Both the position numbers and the translations under genes were made by a program. From contig OZ252002.1 of NCBI GenBank assembly GCA_965247265.1, positions 1,488,001 through 1,552,000 of the forward strand: a DNA stretch of 64,000 bases. The letters run 5' to 3'. Within the stretch, counting starts at the first letter, position 1; each line of letters begins with the position of its first letter. Shown piece after piece: positions 1-8,529 of this stretch. The stretch comes from G965247265 sp965247265. GTDB taxonomy: Bacteria; Pseudomonadota; Gammaproteobacteria; UBA4575. A model generated the notes under the pieces. That model was not told the origin of the DNA. It worked only from the letters and a program-made list of their open reading frames with translations, and searched no databases.

Positions 1-2
1 CT

Positions 3-278
3 AGCATTGATCTAACTAACCGATTTGTAGTCTTGCTAGATGATATTTTTGATGAAGGCTACACCATGCAAGAGCTTATCGCTTACTGTATAGCAAAAGG
101 AGCAAATAAAGTAATGTCAGCAGTGCTGTTAAAAAAAATATTGGAAAATAAATGTACTGACTATGAGCCTGATTTTGTAGGACTTACAATTGAAGACCGA
201 TATGTGTTTGGTTGGGGAATGGATTACAAAGGGCATTGGCGAAATTTAACCAATGTTTATGCTGTGAGTGAAGAGTAA
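3..278 (+). CDS. hpt: Hypoxanthine-guanine phosphoribosyltransferase, 5' truncated
   Basis: The reading frame is open from base 3, so the gene starts before the window; only about the last 91 residues are seen. The PRPP-binding loop reads VVLLDDIFDEGYT, the classic type I phosphoribosyltransferase signature with the two acidic residues that bind ribose. The tail (FGWGMDYKGHWRN) fits the C-terminal part of hypoxanthine/guanine salvage enzymes. The family transfers phosphoribose from PRPP to hypoxanthine or guanine in the cytoplasm. The next gene, 12 bases downstream, is a methylthioinosine phosphorylase whose product is hypoxanthine, so the pair makes a short salvage route. The first ATG or TTG inside the window is not the true start. 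Confidence 0.85.
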   Translation, partial: SIDLTNRFVVLLDDIFDEGYTMQELIAYCIAKGANKVMSAVLLKKILENKCTDYEPDFVGLTIEDRYVFGWGMDYKGHWRNLTNVYAVSEE

Positions 279-290
279 TTAAGTTAGTCT

Positions 291-1037
291 ATGACACGCA
301 TTGCAATAATAGGTGGGACCGGGCTCACTTCACTTACCGAGCTAAAAAATTTAGATTATAAATCTGTAGATACACCTTACGGCATGCCGAGCAGTTCACT
401 TGCGTACGGTGAATTAGACGATACTGAAATCATTTTCTTATGTAGACATGGAGATGATCACAGTATTCCACCCCATATTATTAACTATTGCGCCAATATT
501 TGGGCTTTACGAAGTATAGGTGTCACGCATATTATTGCAGTATCATCAGTAGGTGGAATTAATCCACGTATTCCGCCAAATAGAATTATCATTCCTGATC
601 AATTAATTGATTATACCTACTCACGAAAGCATACTTTTTTTGAAGGAGCACCTGATCAGGTCACTCATATCGATTTTACCCAGCCATACTGTATTGAATT
701 ACGACAAAGCATTGTGCAAGCCGCAAAAGAATGCCAATTAGAAATTTATTCAGAAGGTGTCTATGGGGCAACTCATGGTCCGCGATTGGAAACAGCTGCA
801 GAAATTAACAGAATGGAACGAGACGGATGCGACATTGTTGGCATGACAGGCATGCCAGAAGCTGCATTGGCTAAAGAATTAGAACTCTGTTATGCAACCA
901 TTTCGCTTTGTGCAAATTGGGCAGCAGGTCGAAGTAAAGATGAAATTTCAATTGATGAAATTAGAAAGACTGTTGAAGTGGGTATGCAGTCAGTTAAACA
1001 GTTATTACGCGCGACATTAAAAATAATAAATAATTAA
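291..1037 (+). CDS. S-methyl-5'-thioinosine phosphorylase (PNP/MTAP family)
   Basis: 248 residues, the usual length for the MTAP/PNP phosphorylase family. The N-terminal phosphate loop IIGGTGL, the RHG motif (LCRHGDDHSIPPH) and the central GATHGPRLET and MTGMPEA motifs are all present. Where methylthioadenosine phosphorylases carry an Asp pair for adenine, this protein reads SLCANWAAG, which fits the gammaproteobacterial enzymes acting on 6-oxopurines. It would split methylthioinosine into hypoxanthine and methylthioribose-1-phosphate. It lies 12 bases after hpt, whose substrate is hypoxanthine, so the two are probably co-transcribed. A general purine nucleoside phosphorylase activity cannot be excluded from sequence alone. 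Confidence 0.82.
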   Translation: MTRIAIIGGTGLTSLTELKNLDYKSVDTPYGMPSSSLAYGELDDTEIIFLCRHGDDHSIPPHIINYCANIWALRSIGVTHIIAVSSVGGINPRIPPNRIIIPDQLIDYTYSRKHTFFEGAPDQVTHIDFTQPYCIELRQSIVQAAKECQLEIYSEGVYGATHGPRLETAAEINRMERDGCDIVGMTGMPEAALAKELELCYATISLCANWAAGRSKDEISIDEIRKTVEVGMQSVKQLLRATLKIINN

Positions 1038-1056
1038 ATACACAAAAGTTAAAATT

Positions 1057-1227
1057 TTATTTTTTGCGTAAATGTTTAAGCCGGACAAGTAGAAGCACTA
1101 GAAAAATTATCCAGCCAAATGGATACGAAAGAGTTCCCTTAAAAAAAGCGGTTAAGGTAGCTAAAAGAAGTGTGGCTAAGATTAAGGATACCCAATCCAC
1201 ATTGAATCTGCGCATAACCACACTCAT
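1057..1227 (-). CDS. Small two-helix membrane protein (56 aa), unknown function
   Basis: A 56-residue frame starting with ATG at 1227. It has a basic N-terminus (MSVVMRRFNVDW), a hydrophobic stretch (VSLILATLLLATLTAFF), a short loop with GTLSYPFGW, a second hydrophobic stretch (IIFLVLLLVRL) and a strongly basic tail (KHLRKK). That is the layout of a small inner-membrane hairpin protein. It sits alone between the convergent purine gene and the divergent lipoprotein gene. No family was recognised; assignment as a gene rests on the membrane-protein pattern only. Confidence 0.5.
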   Translation of the reverse strand: MSVVMRRFNVDWVSLILATLLLATLTAFFKGTLSYPFGWIIFLVLLLVRLKHLRKK

Positions 1228-1410
1228 TTAAGGCAATATTTGTAAGATAAGCAGATTACCGCTTATCGCTATTAATTTACCGTTTATCTTCGACACGTCT
1301 CAGTTATGCGTTAATTCATATACCTTCAATACAATAAGAAACCAATTATATAAGGAAAAAATACGGTTTTTTCATAAATTTATTTTGGATTTATTATCCA
1401 GGGAGTCAGG
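1228..1410 (+). other. Intergenic, promoter region of the DUF4382 lipoprotein gene
   Basis: 183 bases of AT-rich DNA without a gene. Just before the lipoprotein ATG is a good Shine-Dalgarno stretch (CAGGGAGTCAGG). A single promoter could not be fixed with confidence. Confidence 0.4.
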
Positions 1411-2325
1411 ATGATGAGTACTATCAAAGACATGGCATACGCCATTGCAATTACAATGGTATTCTTATTAACCGCTTGTCTCGGCGGCGGCGGTGGCGGT
1501 TCTTCTAGCGATGGTTCAGGCACGGGTCAAGTAAGTTTTGCTATAACAGATTCACCAGTTAGTGATGCACAAAATGTTGTGGTGTCTTTTGATTGCCTTG
1601 AACTTCAACCTGCCAATAGTGGAAGAAAAATGTTCACCTTTAATCCGATTGAACAAATTGATCTATTACAATTGCAGGGCAATGAATTTTCGCAATTAAT
1701 AAGTAATGAATTAGTCCCGTCTGGTCAATACTCATGGGCGCGATTATGTGTGCTTGCAGAGCGTGGAAACGATCAAGATTCATATATTATTCTTAATAAT
1801 GGAGCACGGTTTTCATTGTATGTACCGAGCGGTGATCAATCTGGATTAAAAATTAATACACCATTTTATGTTCAACAAGATGGCTCAACTTCATATACTG
1901 TAGATTTTGATGTGCAAAAATCAGTGCATGATCCACAGGGGTTTCCAAACTATATTTTGCGACCAACACTGAGATTGGTAAAAAATGATCAAGTGGGTTC
2001 AATCACAGGCACAATCATGCAAGATACTTGTAACGGCATTGGAATGATTCAAGATGCGGCGGTGTATGTCTACTCAGGTTTAAATGTAGTACCCGATGAT
2101 ACCGATGCAAATGCACCAAATCCAATTACTACTGCAATGGTGAAATTTGACACGACAGAGAATGAGTATACGTATACAGCAGGTTTTCTAAATCAAGGTG
2201 ATTATACGGTTACCTTAACGTGTGAATTCTCAAACGATAATCCAGATAATGACGATAATATCGTATTTGTACAGCCAACCAATGCAACTGTCTTGGCAGG
2301 GCAAAGCACAACTGTTAATTTTTGA
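1411..2325 (+). CDS. DUF4382-domain lipoprotein
   Basis: 304 residues with a lipoprotein signal peptide: hydrophobic residues 9-20 and lipobox L-T-A-C with Cys23, followed by a run of six glycines as a flexible tether. The body begins with GQVSFAITDSPVSDAQNVVVSFDCLEL and carries IDLLQLQG, the LVPSGQYSWARL segment, VPSGDQSGLKI and DFDVQKSVHDPQG, the ordered motifs of the DUF4382 beta-sandwich domain. A second, transthyretin-like beta domain seems to follow from about residue 190 (GSITGTIMQDTCNG). It should sit in the outer membrane. Function is unknown. It has its own strong ribosome binding site and looks monocistronic. Confidence 0.8.
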   Translation: MMSTIKDMAYAIAITMVFLLTACLGGGGGGSSSDGSGTGQVSFAITDSPVSDAQNVVVSFDCLELQPANSGRKMFTFNPIEQIDLLQLQGNEFSQLISNELVPSGQYSWARLCVLAERGNDQDSYIILNNGARFSLYVPSGDQSGLKINTPFYVQQDGSTSYTVDFDVQKSVHDPQGFPNYILRPTLRLVKNDQVGSITGTIMQDTCNGIGMIQDAAVYVYSGLNVVPDDTDANAPNPITTAMVKFDTTENEYTYTAGFLNQGDYTVTLTCEFSNDNPDNDDNIVFVQPTNATVLAGQSTTVNF

Positions 2326-2429
2326 TTTCATCCAGGACAGAAGGATCGTAGTTGAAAATTAAATTCTGTAATTAGTAAAAATTTTCAACATGCGAATAGC
2401 TTTGTCGCCCGAATTAGGTTGATTGTTGT

Positions 2430-2864
2430 CTAGACAAACGTTTGCAAACACATAGCTGTTCCTTTAAATGCGCCATTGTCAAATTGATACCATTTGCAAC
2501 GAATTAAATTGTATTCCCATCGCGAAACATACTTTATATTTTTGCCCCAACCTGGTTTTTCCCAATATTGCCCATCAGTAAAACCAAAACTATTACGGCC
2601 GGTCCCATCAACATATTGGCATTCCCAATTTTGTATACTCAAAATATTACAGTCATCATATTCATCTACGACATTAGCAACTTCACTGATAACTTTTCCA
2701 TCCGTAATTCGATACGTTACGCGCATGACTGGGCGCCAATCGCTCACATCACTTTGATTGGAGGTTGGCTTTGACACAATATATGCGTATACATCTTGAT
2801 TATTTGCGCAACTGCAAATACTAGTTAAAACTAATAGTGCAAGTAGTGCGTTATTTATTTTCAT
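2430..2864 (-). CDS. Hypothetical lipoprotein (144 aa)
   Basis: An N-terminal signal (MKINNALLALLVLTSICSCANN) with one or two possible lipobox cysteines predicts a membrane-anchored periplasmic protein. The mature part is rich in aromatic residues and has a cysteine pattern (DDCN, WECQ, IRCKW, AMCL) that could form disulfides. I know no named family for it. Its start lies 6 bases from the stop of the upstream SirB2-like gene, so the two are probably in one transcript. Two plus-strand frames overlapping it have no coding character. Confidence 0.65.
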   Translation of the reverse strand: MKINNALLALLVLTSICSCANNQDVYAYIVSKPTSNQSDVSDWRPVMRVTYRITDGKVISEVANVVDEYDDCNILSIQNWECQYVDGTGRNSFGFTDGQYWEKPGWGKNIKYVSRWEYNLIRCKWYQFDNGAFKGTAMCLQTFV

Positions 2865-2870
2865 GGGTGA

Positions 2871-3251
2871 CTAAAATGGTAAAACATTTTTATTCAATGC
2901 AACCATAGTAATATATGCATATGTAAGTAAAGCCAGACACCATGCAGTAATTCGTATTTCTCTTGTCTTACCACGTTTCAGTGCAATTATTCCTAATACA
3001 ATATAGAGAATTAATGCCAAAATTTTTGCATTTATCCAGGCAACAGGACCGGGAAATTGAGCTGTAAGAATGACTAAAGCAATTGCAGATAAAAGTAATA
3101 GTGAATCATTGATTGCCGGCGTAATTTTTACCCAGCGTTGCTGCAATATTGAAGATGACTGAATCATCCAAATTCCACGTATAAAAAACCCTGCAATTGA
3201 AATAAAAGCAGTTGCAATGTGAATTATATTTATAACTGTATAGCTATTCAT
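2871..3251 (-). CDS. SirB2-family membrane protein
   Basis: 126 residues with four predicted membrane helices. The opening TVINIIHIATAFISIAGFFIRGIWM and the PAINDSLLLLSAIAL segment fit the SirB2 family ('invasion gene expression up-regulator'), which is widespread in gammaproteobacteria and whose molecular role is not known. It resides in the inner membrane. It is followed 6 bases later by a lipoprotein gene on the same strand. Neighbours give no further clue. Confidence 0.75.
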   Translation of the reverse strand: MNSYTVINIIHIATAFISIAGFFIRGIWMIQSSSILQQRWVKITPAINDSLLLLSAIALVILTAQFPGPVAWINAKILALILYIVLGIIALKRGKTREIRITAWCLALLTYAYITMVALNKNVLPF

Positions 3252-3333
3252 AAACTACTTTATAATTTTAAAACTCTGTGACGAGCCGAAAAGATGATTG
3301 TGGCATATTGCTTAATGTTATCTACGTGTCTAG

Positions 3334-3723
3334 TTAAAATTTCTCACGCATGAGCCAAATAATAATTAATAGCGTTGCAATAATTATCGCAAGCGATCCA
3401 GAATAAAGAAGCATGTTTGATGCTGTAATACCTTCATTCGCTATAGAGGTGTTTGAATTTTCGTTCGAGAATCCCGCGAGTGCTACCGAAAGCCAAATAG
3501 CGTACATGCTGTATACACTAAGAGTAATAAACAATTTTAAGAACATCGTGGAGAGTGAAATGTAGTTTAACGTCAAGCCAAACACGATCAGCACAATTGA
3601 ATTTTGCACACCAACTAGATGCGCAGTCTGGCCCATATGGGCATTTTCAAAATATGGGATAAACAAGCCGCTCAATAAGCCAATAAGAAATAAAATCATG
3701 CCCGCTACGAGTAGACTTTTCAT
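3334..3723 (-). CDS. Hydroxylaminobenzene-mutase-like four-helix membrane protein
   Basis: 129 residues, four hydrophobic helices. The N-terminal half (LFLIGLLSGLFIPYFENAHMGQ followed by TAHLVGVQNSIVLIVFGL) carries the MG-x-x-AHL-x-G-x-x-N signature of the (hydroxyamino)benzene mutase family. Characterised members rearrange hydroxylaminobenzene to aminophenol; most relatives have no tested function, so only family membership is claimed. It shares its strand with the SirB2-like gene, separated by about 80 bases. Confidence 0.65.
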   Translation of the reverse strand: MKSLLVAGMILFLIGLLSGLFIPYFENAHMGQTAHLVGVQNSIVLIVFGLTLNYISLSTMFLKLFITLSVYSMYAIWLSVALAGFSNENSNTSIANEGITASNMLLYSGSLAIIIATLLIIIWLMREKF

Positions 3724-4362
3724 ATTATGTCATCCTTATTATTTATTTTGAAAATGGTTGAAAACAATTTTGAGTGTGAGGAAAGCAAAGAAATAGTAGA
3801 CATATTTATGATAGGTGGAGTATTTGTGAATAAATAGATTAATTCGAATCTGTTTGCTTGGTAACGTGCAAGTTGGTCAGATGTTGCTTATAACTTAAAT
3901 GGGCAAACAATTAATTTTAAACCTTATACAGTGCATTCTGTAATCGTTAATACTGGTACTCCAGCGCGATGTTGATCGTGCAATAGAATGTTAATTCCAT
4001 CAAAAGTTGTCCAGGTTGCCCAAATTTAGTTATATGTATAGAAAACAATTATAGCCATGATACACATCATCTATATTTTATGGGTAGCTCAATTAAGAAA
4101 TTTAAAAGTTCCTGTACTTCATGCAATCTTAGACTATTATATTAAAATGATGAAGACGCTTCGCACGTGCTTGTTATGAAAGCAAATAATTTTTATCTTG
4201 AATGTCTAGAACAGTGCGGAATTTTATTAGCTATTATATTTAATCTGCCCAACAAAGCTTGGTAAGTAAGAAAAATTAAATCGTTAAATACATAAAGCGG
4301 AAAATAGTACTTGGTATAATGCTTGAGTGTTAGCTTGGGCGAGGTAAAGAGGACGTATATGA
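3724..4362. other. 639-base intergenic stretch, possible gene remnant
   Basis: No intact gene is seen. On the minus strand around 3910-4010 a stop-free run reads WTTFDGINILLHDQHRAGVPV and LTITECTV before a stop, and codon-like text continues past two stops toward 3850. It could be the remnant of a decayed gene, but I recognise no family and chance is possible. A Shine-Dalgarno-like AAAGAGGA lies at about 4347-4354 for the next gene. Confidence 0.3.
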
Positions 4363-5340
4363 ATGTTGAAAAATAACACCACAACGCATGCTTATATAAT
4401 AATATTTGGAGCACTCTTACTTGTATATTCCTTGTTTAGCGTAAAAGACGTTAAAGCCTATGCAATATCAGATTTATACCAAATGGTTGAAGTTGTGCGG
4501 GGGGAAATTGAGTTAATACGACAGCACAAGCAAGTACCAATTGATGAGCGTGACGCGATTCCGGTTGATCATGTGTTTCCACGTGAGGTGTATTTTCAGG
4601 CTTTAACATTACGACAAAAAGCAGGGCGTCTTTGTCATGAAAGCACTCAATCTCTTTTAGCGCCACCCATTGTTGTTCAATATTCCATACCACAAGAAAT
4701 TACACCTAAATATATTTATGAAATTATTAATGATGCGTGGAGCCAAATCCGTTGTGCGAAAGCAGGATTTAACTTGGGCAATAAAATTGAACAGAATTTA
4801 AATCAAGACTCAGCTAAGACGCTTACAGATGTGTTTAAGTTCATCGTTCAAGCGAATCGGCAAATAAATTTATTACTTGAACAACCGATTGAACCCGGAG
4901 ATGTGTATTCCGTAGTTCAGCATGCTAATGCATATATCATCGATATACTAAACAAGCTTGCACCGGTATGGAGTCTAACTGCTCCAACACTTCCTGAATA
5001 TCAAGTTGGCAAAAAACCTATTGATGTTTACAAACAAATGTTAAAGAACTTTAGGATCATCCAACAAATTGCCCAAGAATCGGGCATCGATATGCTGTAT
5101 TTAGGTCCAGAGATACAAACACCCATTGCGGCCACAGATGCGTTTGATCTGAGTTCTCTGATTCTCTCTGAGCTGAGCTATTTTGCTACGCAAGTTGGTG
5201 TGGAACGAATTTATAGATTGGAGTCATATCCTGATAAAGTACCCTCTGATGTTTATCAGCAAGCTTTGATTGTAGAGGCCCATCTAGAAATTTTAGGAGG
5301 AATTGCGAAGCAGTATCCTACCTGGACGAAAATTGAATAA
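4363..5340 (+). CDS. Exported helical-repeat protein of unknown function (325 aa)
   Basis: An N-terminal hydrophobic segment (residues 11-26) ending near KAYA suggests export or a membrane anchor. The rest is mostly helical and polar. A short motif, P-x-(D/E)-V-Y or close variants, recurs: PREVY at 73, PKYIY at 115, PGDVY at 178, PIDVY at 219 and PSDVY at 294, each followed by a hydrophobic heptad-like helix. This looks like five diverged copies of a helical unit. No named family was recognised. The start at ATG 4363 is supported by an upstream AAAGAGGA. It is followed by the long leader of the porin gene, and nothing links it to the thiocyanate genes except position. Confidence 0.7.
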   Translation: MLKNNTTTHAYIIIFGALLLVYSLFSVKDVKAYAISDLYQMVEVVRGEIELIRQHKQVPIDERDAIPVDHVFPREVYFQALTLRQKAGRLCHESTQSLLAPPIVVQYSIPQEITPKYIYEIINDAWSQIRCAKAGFNLGNKIEQNLNQDSAKTLTDVFKFIVQANRQINLLLEQPIEPGDVYSVVQHANAYIIDILNKLAPVWSLTAPTLPEYQVGKKPIDVYKQMLKNFRIIQQIAQESGIDMLYLGPEIQTPIAATDAFDLSSLILSELSYFATQVGVERIYRLESYPDKVPSDVYQQALIVEAHLEILGGIAKQYPTWTKIE

Positions 5341-5546
5341 ATCAGATTAATTTATAAATCAAAGAGGCATTGAATAAGCCTATGTTGATGCATATTTAAT
5401 GCGATGAGTATACGTGTGATTTCAATAGCAATCTCAATGATCATACTAAGAAAAAAACATAAAAATCTAAACGACAAAGCGGAAAATCATCAGTCATTTT
5501 ATCCACTCGATAACATAAAATGTTTGAAAACGGGGAACTTTTCTTT
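5341..5546 (+). other. Intergenic between the repeat protein and the porin promoter
   Basis: About 200 AT-rich bases without a recognisable gene. A clear terminator for the preceding gene was not found. Confidence 0.3.
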
Positions 5547-5616
5547 AACCCATAGCCAAGTCCTATGGGTTCAATAACAACAAAGTCTTGGACGAAGTAG
5601 ATGTCATTTTTTATAT
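5547..5616 (+). promoter_or_regulatory. Porin promoter with CynR-type operator (copy 1 of 3)
   Basis: A perfect 9-bp inverted repeat, AACCCATAG-N7-CTATGGGTT (5547-5571), includes the T-N11-A core typical of LysR-type sites. It is followed by ATAACAACAAAG and a sigma70-like promoter: -35 TTGGAC at 5588-5593, 17-base spacer, -10 TTATAT at 5611-5616. If transcription starts near 5623, the palindrome centre is at about -64, where LysR recognition sites usually sit. From 5561 to 5596 it matches the scnB promoter at 31 of 36 positions by hand count. Same element at 14202-14271 and 18031-18096. Inference: bound by the CynR-like protein. Confidence 0.75.
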
Positions 5617-5665
5617 TAACTAATTATTAATAATTATAATTACCTATAAATTATGATTATTAGAG

Positions 5666-5883
5666 AGCGTTGTTATTGCTTATATAGATTAGCATCAATA
5701 ACGCTAAACCAATATAATCTTGTGTACTAGTATGGGGTCTAGCATTGGAGCACCGGATGAAGGATTTCATCGGTCAAGGAGTTACCAGGGGAGGTAATTC
5801 GCCGAGTAGGTAAACCCACTTTAGGGTTTAAAGGTTTATGCCCGACCGGGCAAGAATGGACAATTCCCGGTCAAAATCCATTC
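5666..5883 (+). promoter_or_regulatory. Structured 5' leader RNA of the porin gene with H-type pseudoknot
   Basis: The leader of about 280 nt is more GC-rich near its 3' end than its surroundings. Hairpins: AGCGTT/AACGCT (5666/5705), ACC-GATGAA/TTCATC-GGT with one bulge (5752-5774), TTACC/GGTAA (5782-5797), TAAACCC/GGGTTTA (5811-5830). Then GACCGGG (5844-5850) pairs CCCGGTC (5866-5872) while GAATGGA (5854-5860) pairs TCCATTC (5877-5883), interleaved as an H-type pseudoknot with loops of 3, 5 and 4 nt. Its last base touches the AAGGGAGGAG ribosome site. A competing hairpin TGCCC/GGGCA (5839-5852) would use part of the first stem. This has the logic of a riboswitch controlling translation. No known class recognised. 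Confidence 0.6.
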
Positions 5884-5901
5884 AAGGGAGGAGACGAGAC
5901 T

Positions 5902-7446
5902 ATGGTCAACTACAGATCCATTATTTATAGCATAATCGCAGCAGCTGTTACGGTGCTTGCCCAAAGCGCGGGAGCAGTTGGGCTGTCCGATGTCCCCAAT
6001 ACCCATCAAGGCAAGTTTTTGCCACAGGCAGATAATATTGGCCAGGCACTTACTAGTAGCAAAGGAGATCTCTTTTTGCGGTGGCGCTATGAGGATGTTA
6101 CAGACGACATCCCCGATGCTTCACCCTTAGCTGCTACCGATAAAGCCTATGGCGCCTTTGCACGCTTCGCAGCAGGATTGACCACGGGTCGCTGGAATGG
6201 CTTTTATGCCCGTGCTCAAGGAGAGATGGGTATTAAAATAGGCAGTGATAAAGCATTAAATTTAGATGATGACTTAAGAGTGCCGCCCCCTCCAGCTGTT
6301 AACCGTATCAATGAAGGCTATGCCGTCATCCCGGATAATGAGTATACAGAGTGGAACGAAGCCTTTGTCGGTTGGCGCGCGCCCACAGGAGGTTGTCCGA
6401 ACTCGCCCGATCCGTGCAACGGTAATTTCTCGTTTAAATTAGGGCGACAAGAAATCATCTACGACAACCACCGCTGGGTAGGTAATATCCTCTGGCGTAA
6501 TAACTTTCAGACCTACGATGCCTTTCGGGTTGATGCTACACCGATGCAAAATCTGAATGTCTCAGTGACTTACTTAGATACAGTAAGGCGTGCGCTTGGG
6601 TCTGATTCAATCTTTTACAAATTCGAGATGGACGACTCGTATTTGCTTAATGCCTCTTATACCTTCCAGGATATTGGCAAGCTAACCGCTTACGGTTATC
6701 TGTTGGACTTTGATGACAACCGCCGGACTCCCTTTGTAGAAGGGACAGGGATGGCACCACCATTTGTAGGGCCCGTGAGCTTCGACTCCGAAACATTTGG
6801 TGCCAGATGGGTGGGCACACATAAGCTATTTGACACGACCGATATATTGACTGAATTTGAGTATGCCAATCAAGACCCTACAGACGATGCCGCTGGCTTT
6901 CTCGATGACAATGATTATTACAATATTGAATTGGGGGTCAGATTTGGAGGTACTCGGGTTGATGGCTTAGGCCTCATGCCAATTGGTGAACCTACATATC
7001 AACTCAAAGTGGGTCAGGAGGTCTTGGAAGGTAATGGTAATAATGGCTTGCAGACGCCACTTTCCACATTTCACGCATTTCAAGGCTGGGCGGATAAGTT
7101 TATTGGTCCGGCTGGGGGCACGGCAACCCCTGTTGGTGGCATCGAGGATACCAGTGTTAATTTTCAAGTTTTGGGCCTCTTCGGCAAGTGGATTGGTAAA
7201 AATAAGATTAACATCATCTATCACGAATATGAGGCAGATAAAACTGTTGCCGGTCTCAGTGATTACGGGGATGAGTGGAATGCATTGTGGGGTAAACCTA
7301 ATCTCTTTGGTATAAACGGCCTGCTTGGAGCAATTAAATACGCGGATTATCAAGAAGATTGTGATGGTCCTGCACCTGCAAATCTTGGTCTATTGTGCGT
7401 CGACACCGAGAAATGGTGGCTAATGCTTCAGTTTACACATAAATAA
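5902..7446 (+). CDS. Outer-membrane porin, alginate-export-like family
   Basis: 514 residues with a signal peptide (hydrophobic residues 8-25, cleavage near AGAVG). The mature protein is built of alternating strands with many aromatic residues, as in beta-barrels; the segment FKLGRQEIIYDNHRWVGN plus the following WRNNFQTYDAFRV fits the alginate-export porin family. It should form a channel in the outer membrane. Its start has a strong AAGGGAGGAG site and its promoter carries the same operator as the thiocyanate hydrolase operon, so thiocyanate or a related anion is the inferred substrate. Base composition is visibly richer in GC than its neighbours, which could reflect high expression or transfer. 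A strong terminator follows. Confidence 0.75.
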   Translation: MVNYRSIIYSIIAAAVTVLAQSAGAVGLSDVPNTHQGKFLPQADNIGQALTSSKGDLFLRWRYEDVTDDIPDASPLAATDKAYGAFARFAAGLTTGRWNGFYARAQGEMGIKIGSDKALNLDDDLRVPPPPAVNRINEGYAVIPDNEYTEWNEAFVGWRAPTGGCPNSPDPCNGNFSFKLGRQEIIYDNHRWVGNILWRNNFQTYDAFRVDATPMQNLNVSVTYLDTVRRALGSDSIFYKFEMDDSYLLNASYTFQDIGKLTAYGYLLDFDDNRRTPFVEGTGMAPPFVGPVSFDSETFGARWVGTHKLFDTTDILTEFEYANQDPTDDAAGFLDDNDYYNIELGVRFGGTRVDGLGLMPIGEPTYQLKVGQEVLEGNGNNGLQTPLSTFHAFQGWADKFIGPAGGTATPVGGIEDTSVNFQVLGLFGKWIGKNKINIIYHEYEADKTVAGLSDYGDEWNALWGKPNLFGINGLLGAIKYADYQEDCDGPAPANLGLLCVDTEKWWLMLQFTHK

Positions 7447-7600
7447 CGGAATGTAGGTGACGATGAATTTAGATTTGTTTCTGAAACGTTTTGGCTAACG
7501 GTGCAATACTGCTTCAAATAATCTGAACTAAGAGACATCTTGCTCTAAAAGAATTTTTTGGTCTCGCATCAAAAAATAAGCGACAGCGTTGATCAGTATT

Positions 7601-7629
7601 AGCAGGGGGATTATCCCCCTGCTTTTTTA
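7601..7629 (+). terminator. Rho-independent terminator of the porin gene
   Basis: GCAGGGGGA-TTA-TCCCCCTGC, a near-perfect GC-rich hairpin followed directly by TTTTTT. It lies about 155 bases after the porin stop and ends a one-gene transcript. Confidence 0.9.
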
Positions 7630-8095
7630 TTTTAGTCTTGCAGCATCGCAAATTTTTGCATTCATTAGTGTCACGAGCAAAACGTTCACTCTGCAATCAC
7701 CAATTTTATGATGGCTTTAATAAAGCTGGAATAAGATTAAATAGTTACTATTTTAGGCATGAAGTTTATGTTAGTGAATTACACACATCATAAACATATT
7801 TTTATATTAATTATTTTATCGAGTAGGTTGATAAACAAAAACGAGAGTGTTTGCACACCACAAGGAAGCTTTTTGTGTAGCCAAAGAAATTTGCTAAGCT
7901 TCATATAGATATCATATAAGAATTCTAAAGCTTAATTGCCAAGCCTTCGATTCTAAACTAGTAATAATTATGCAAAAGTAAGCATGCATGTCTGGGAGAT
8001 AATGAATCTCGGGGTATTGCAAAAAAATTATCATGCCTTGCAATAATCATTAGTGCTAATACGTATTTAATATAAAACTTATTAAAAGAAAATTA
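7630..8095. other. AT-rich intergenic stretch
   Basis: About 465 bases with no gene that I can support. Small imperfect palindromes occur (for example GAGAT/ATCTC near 8000) but nothing decisive. Confidence 0.3.
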
Positions 8096-8483
8096 ATGTT
8101 GGTTTCTGGTAAACGAAAAAATGAGATTTTAGTTGCTGTTAAAGCTGTAAGCACCCAGTGGAAAGCAGCCTTTAATTCAGGCGATGCCGCAAAATTGTGC
8201 ATTGTTGTATGAAAATACAGCTCATGTGGTTACAAGGCCATTTGGGACGTATATCGGCACGACTGAAATTCAAGCGTTTTGGCAGAAGCTCATTGATGAT
8301 GGGTTTTAAAATGTGGAATATATAAATCAAAATATTGAAGTTATTGATGATGAAAGCGCAGTTTTAACTTCGAGTTGGAGAATGAATAAGGCGAGTGGAG
8401 TAATTAATAAAGAGCTTTGGATAATAAACCAAGACGGAACCGTACAGTTACGCGAAGATGAATTTGAGGTTACAAGCTCGTAA
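8096..8483 (+). pseudogene. NTF2-like (SnoaL/DUF4440-type) gene, frameshifted and interrupted
   Basis: Frame 1 starts with ATG at 8096 and reads ...VSTQWKAAFNSGDAAKLC before a TGA at 8210. Moving one base near 8201 restores ALLYENTAHVVTRPFG then TYIGTTEIQAFWQKLIDDGF, then a TAA at 8307, after which NVEYINQNIEVIDDESAVLT and SSWRMNKASG continue to the stop at 8481. The combined text is a clear cone-shaped NTF2-like protein (W-x-x-AFN-x-GDAA, ALYE, PFG, FW). One frameshift plus one nonsense codon make it non-functional. It is convergent with the ABC permease gene of the thiocyanate operon. Confidence 0.8.
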
Positions 8484-8529
8484 CGGACTTAAAAAATTTG
8501 ATTTGTGCCTTGGGAAAAGGATAGCTGCA

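Noticed and set aside
4193..4414. Minus-strand frame of 73 codons before the repeat protein
   Set aside because: Composition looks random and it overlaps the start of the plus-strand gene.
7514..7696. Minus-strand frame across the porin terminator
   Set aside because: It is created by the terminator hairpin and has no protein-like features.
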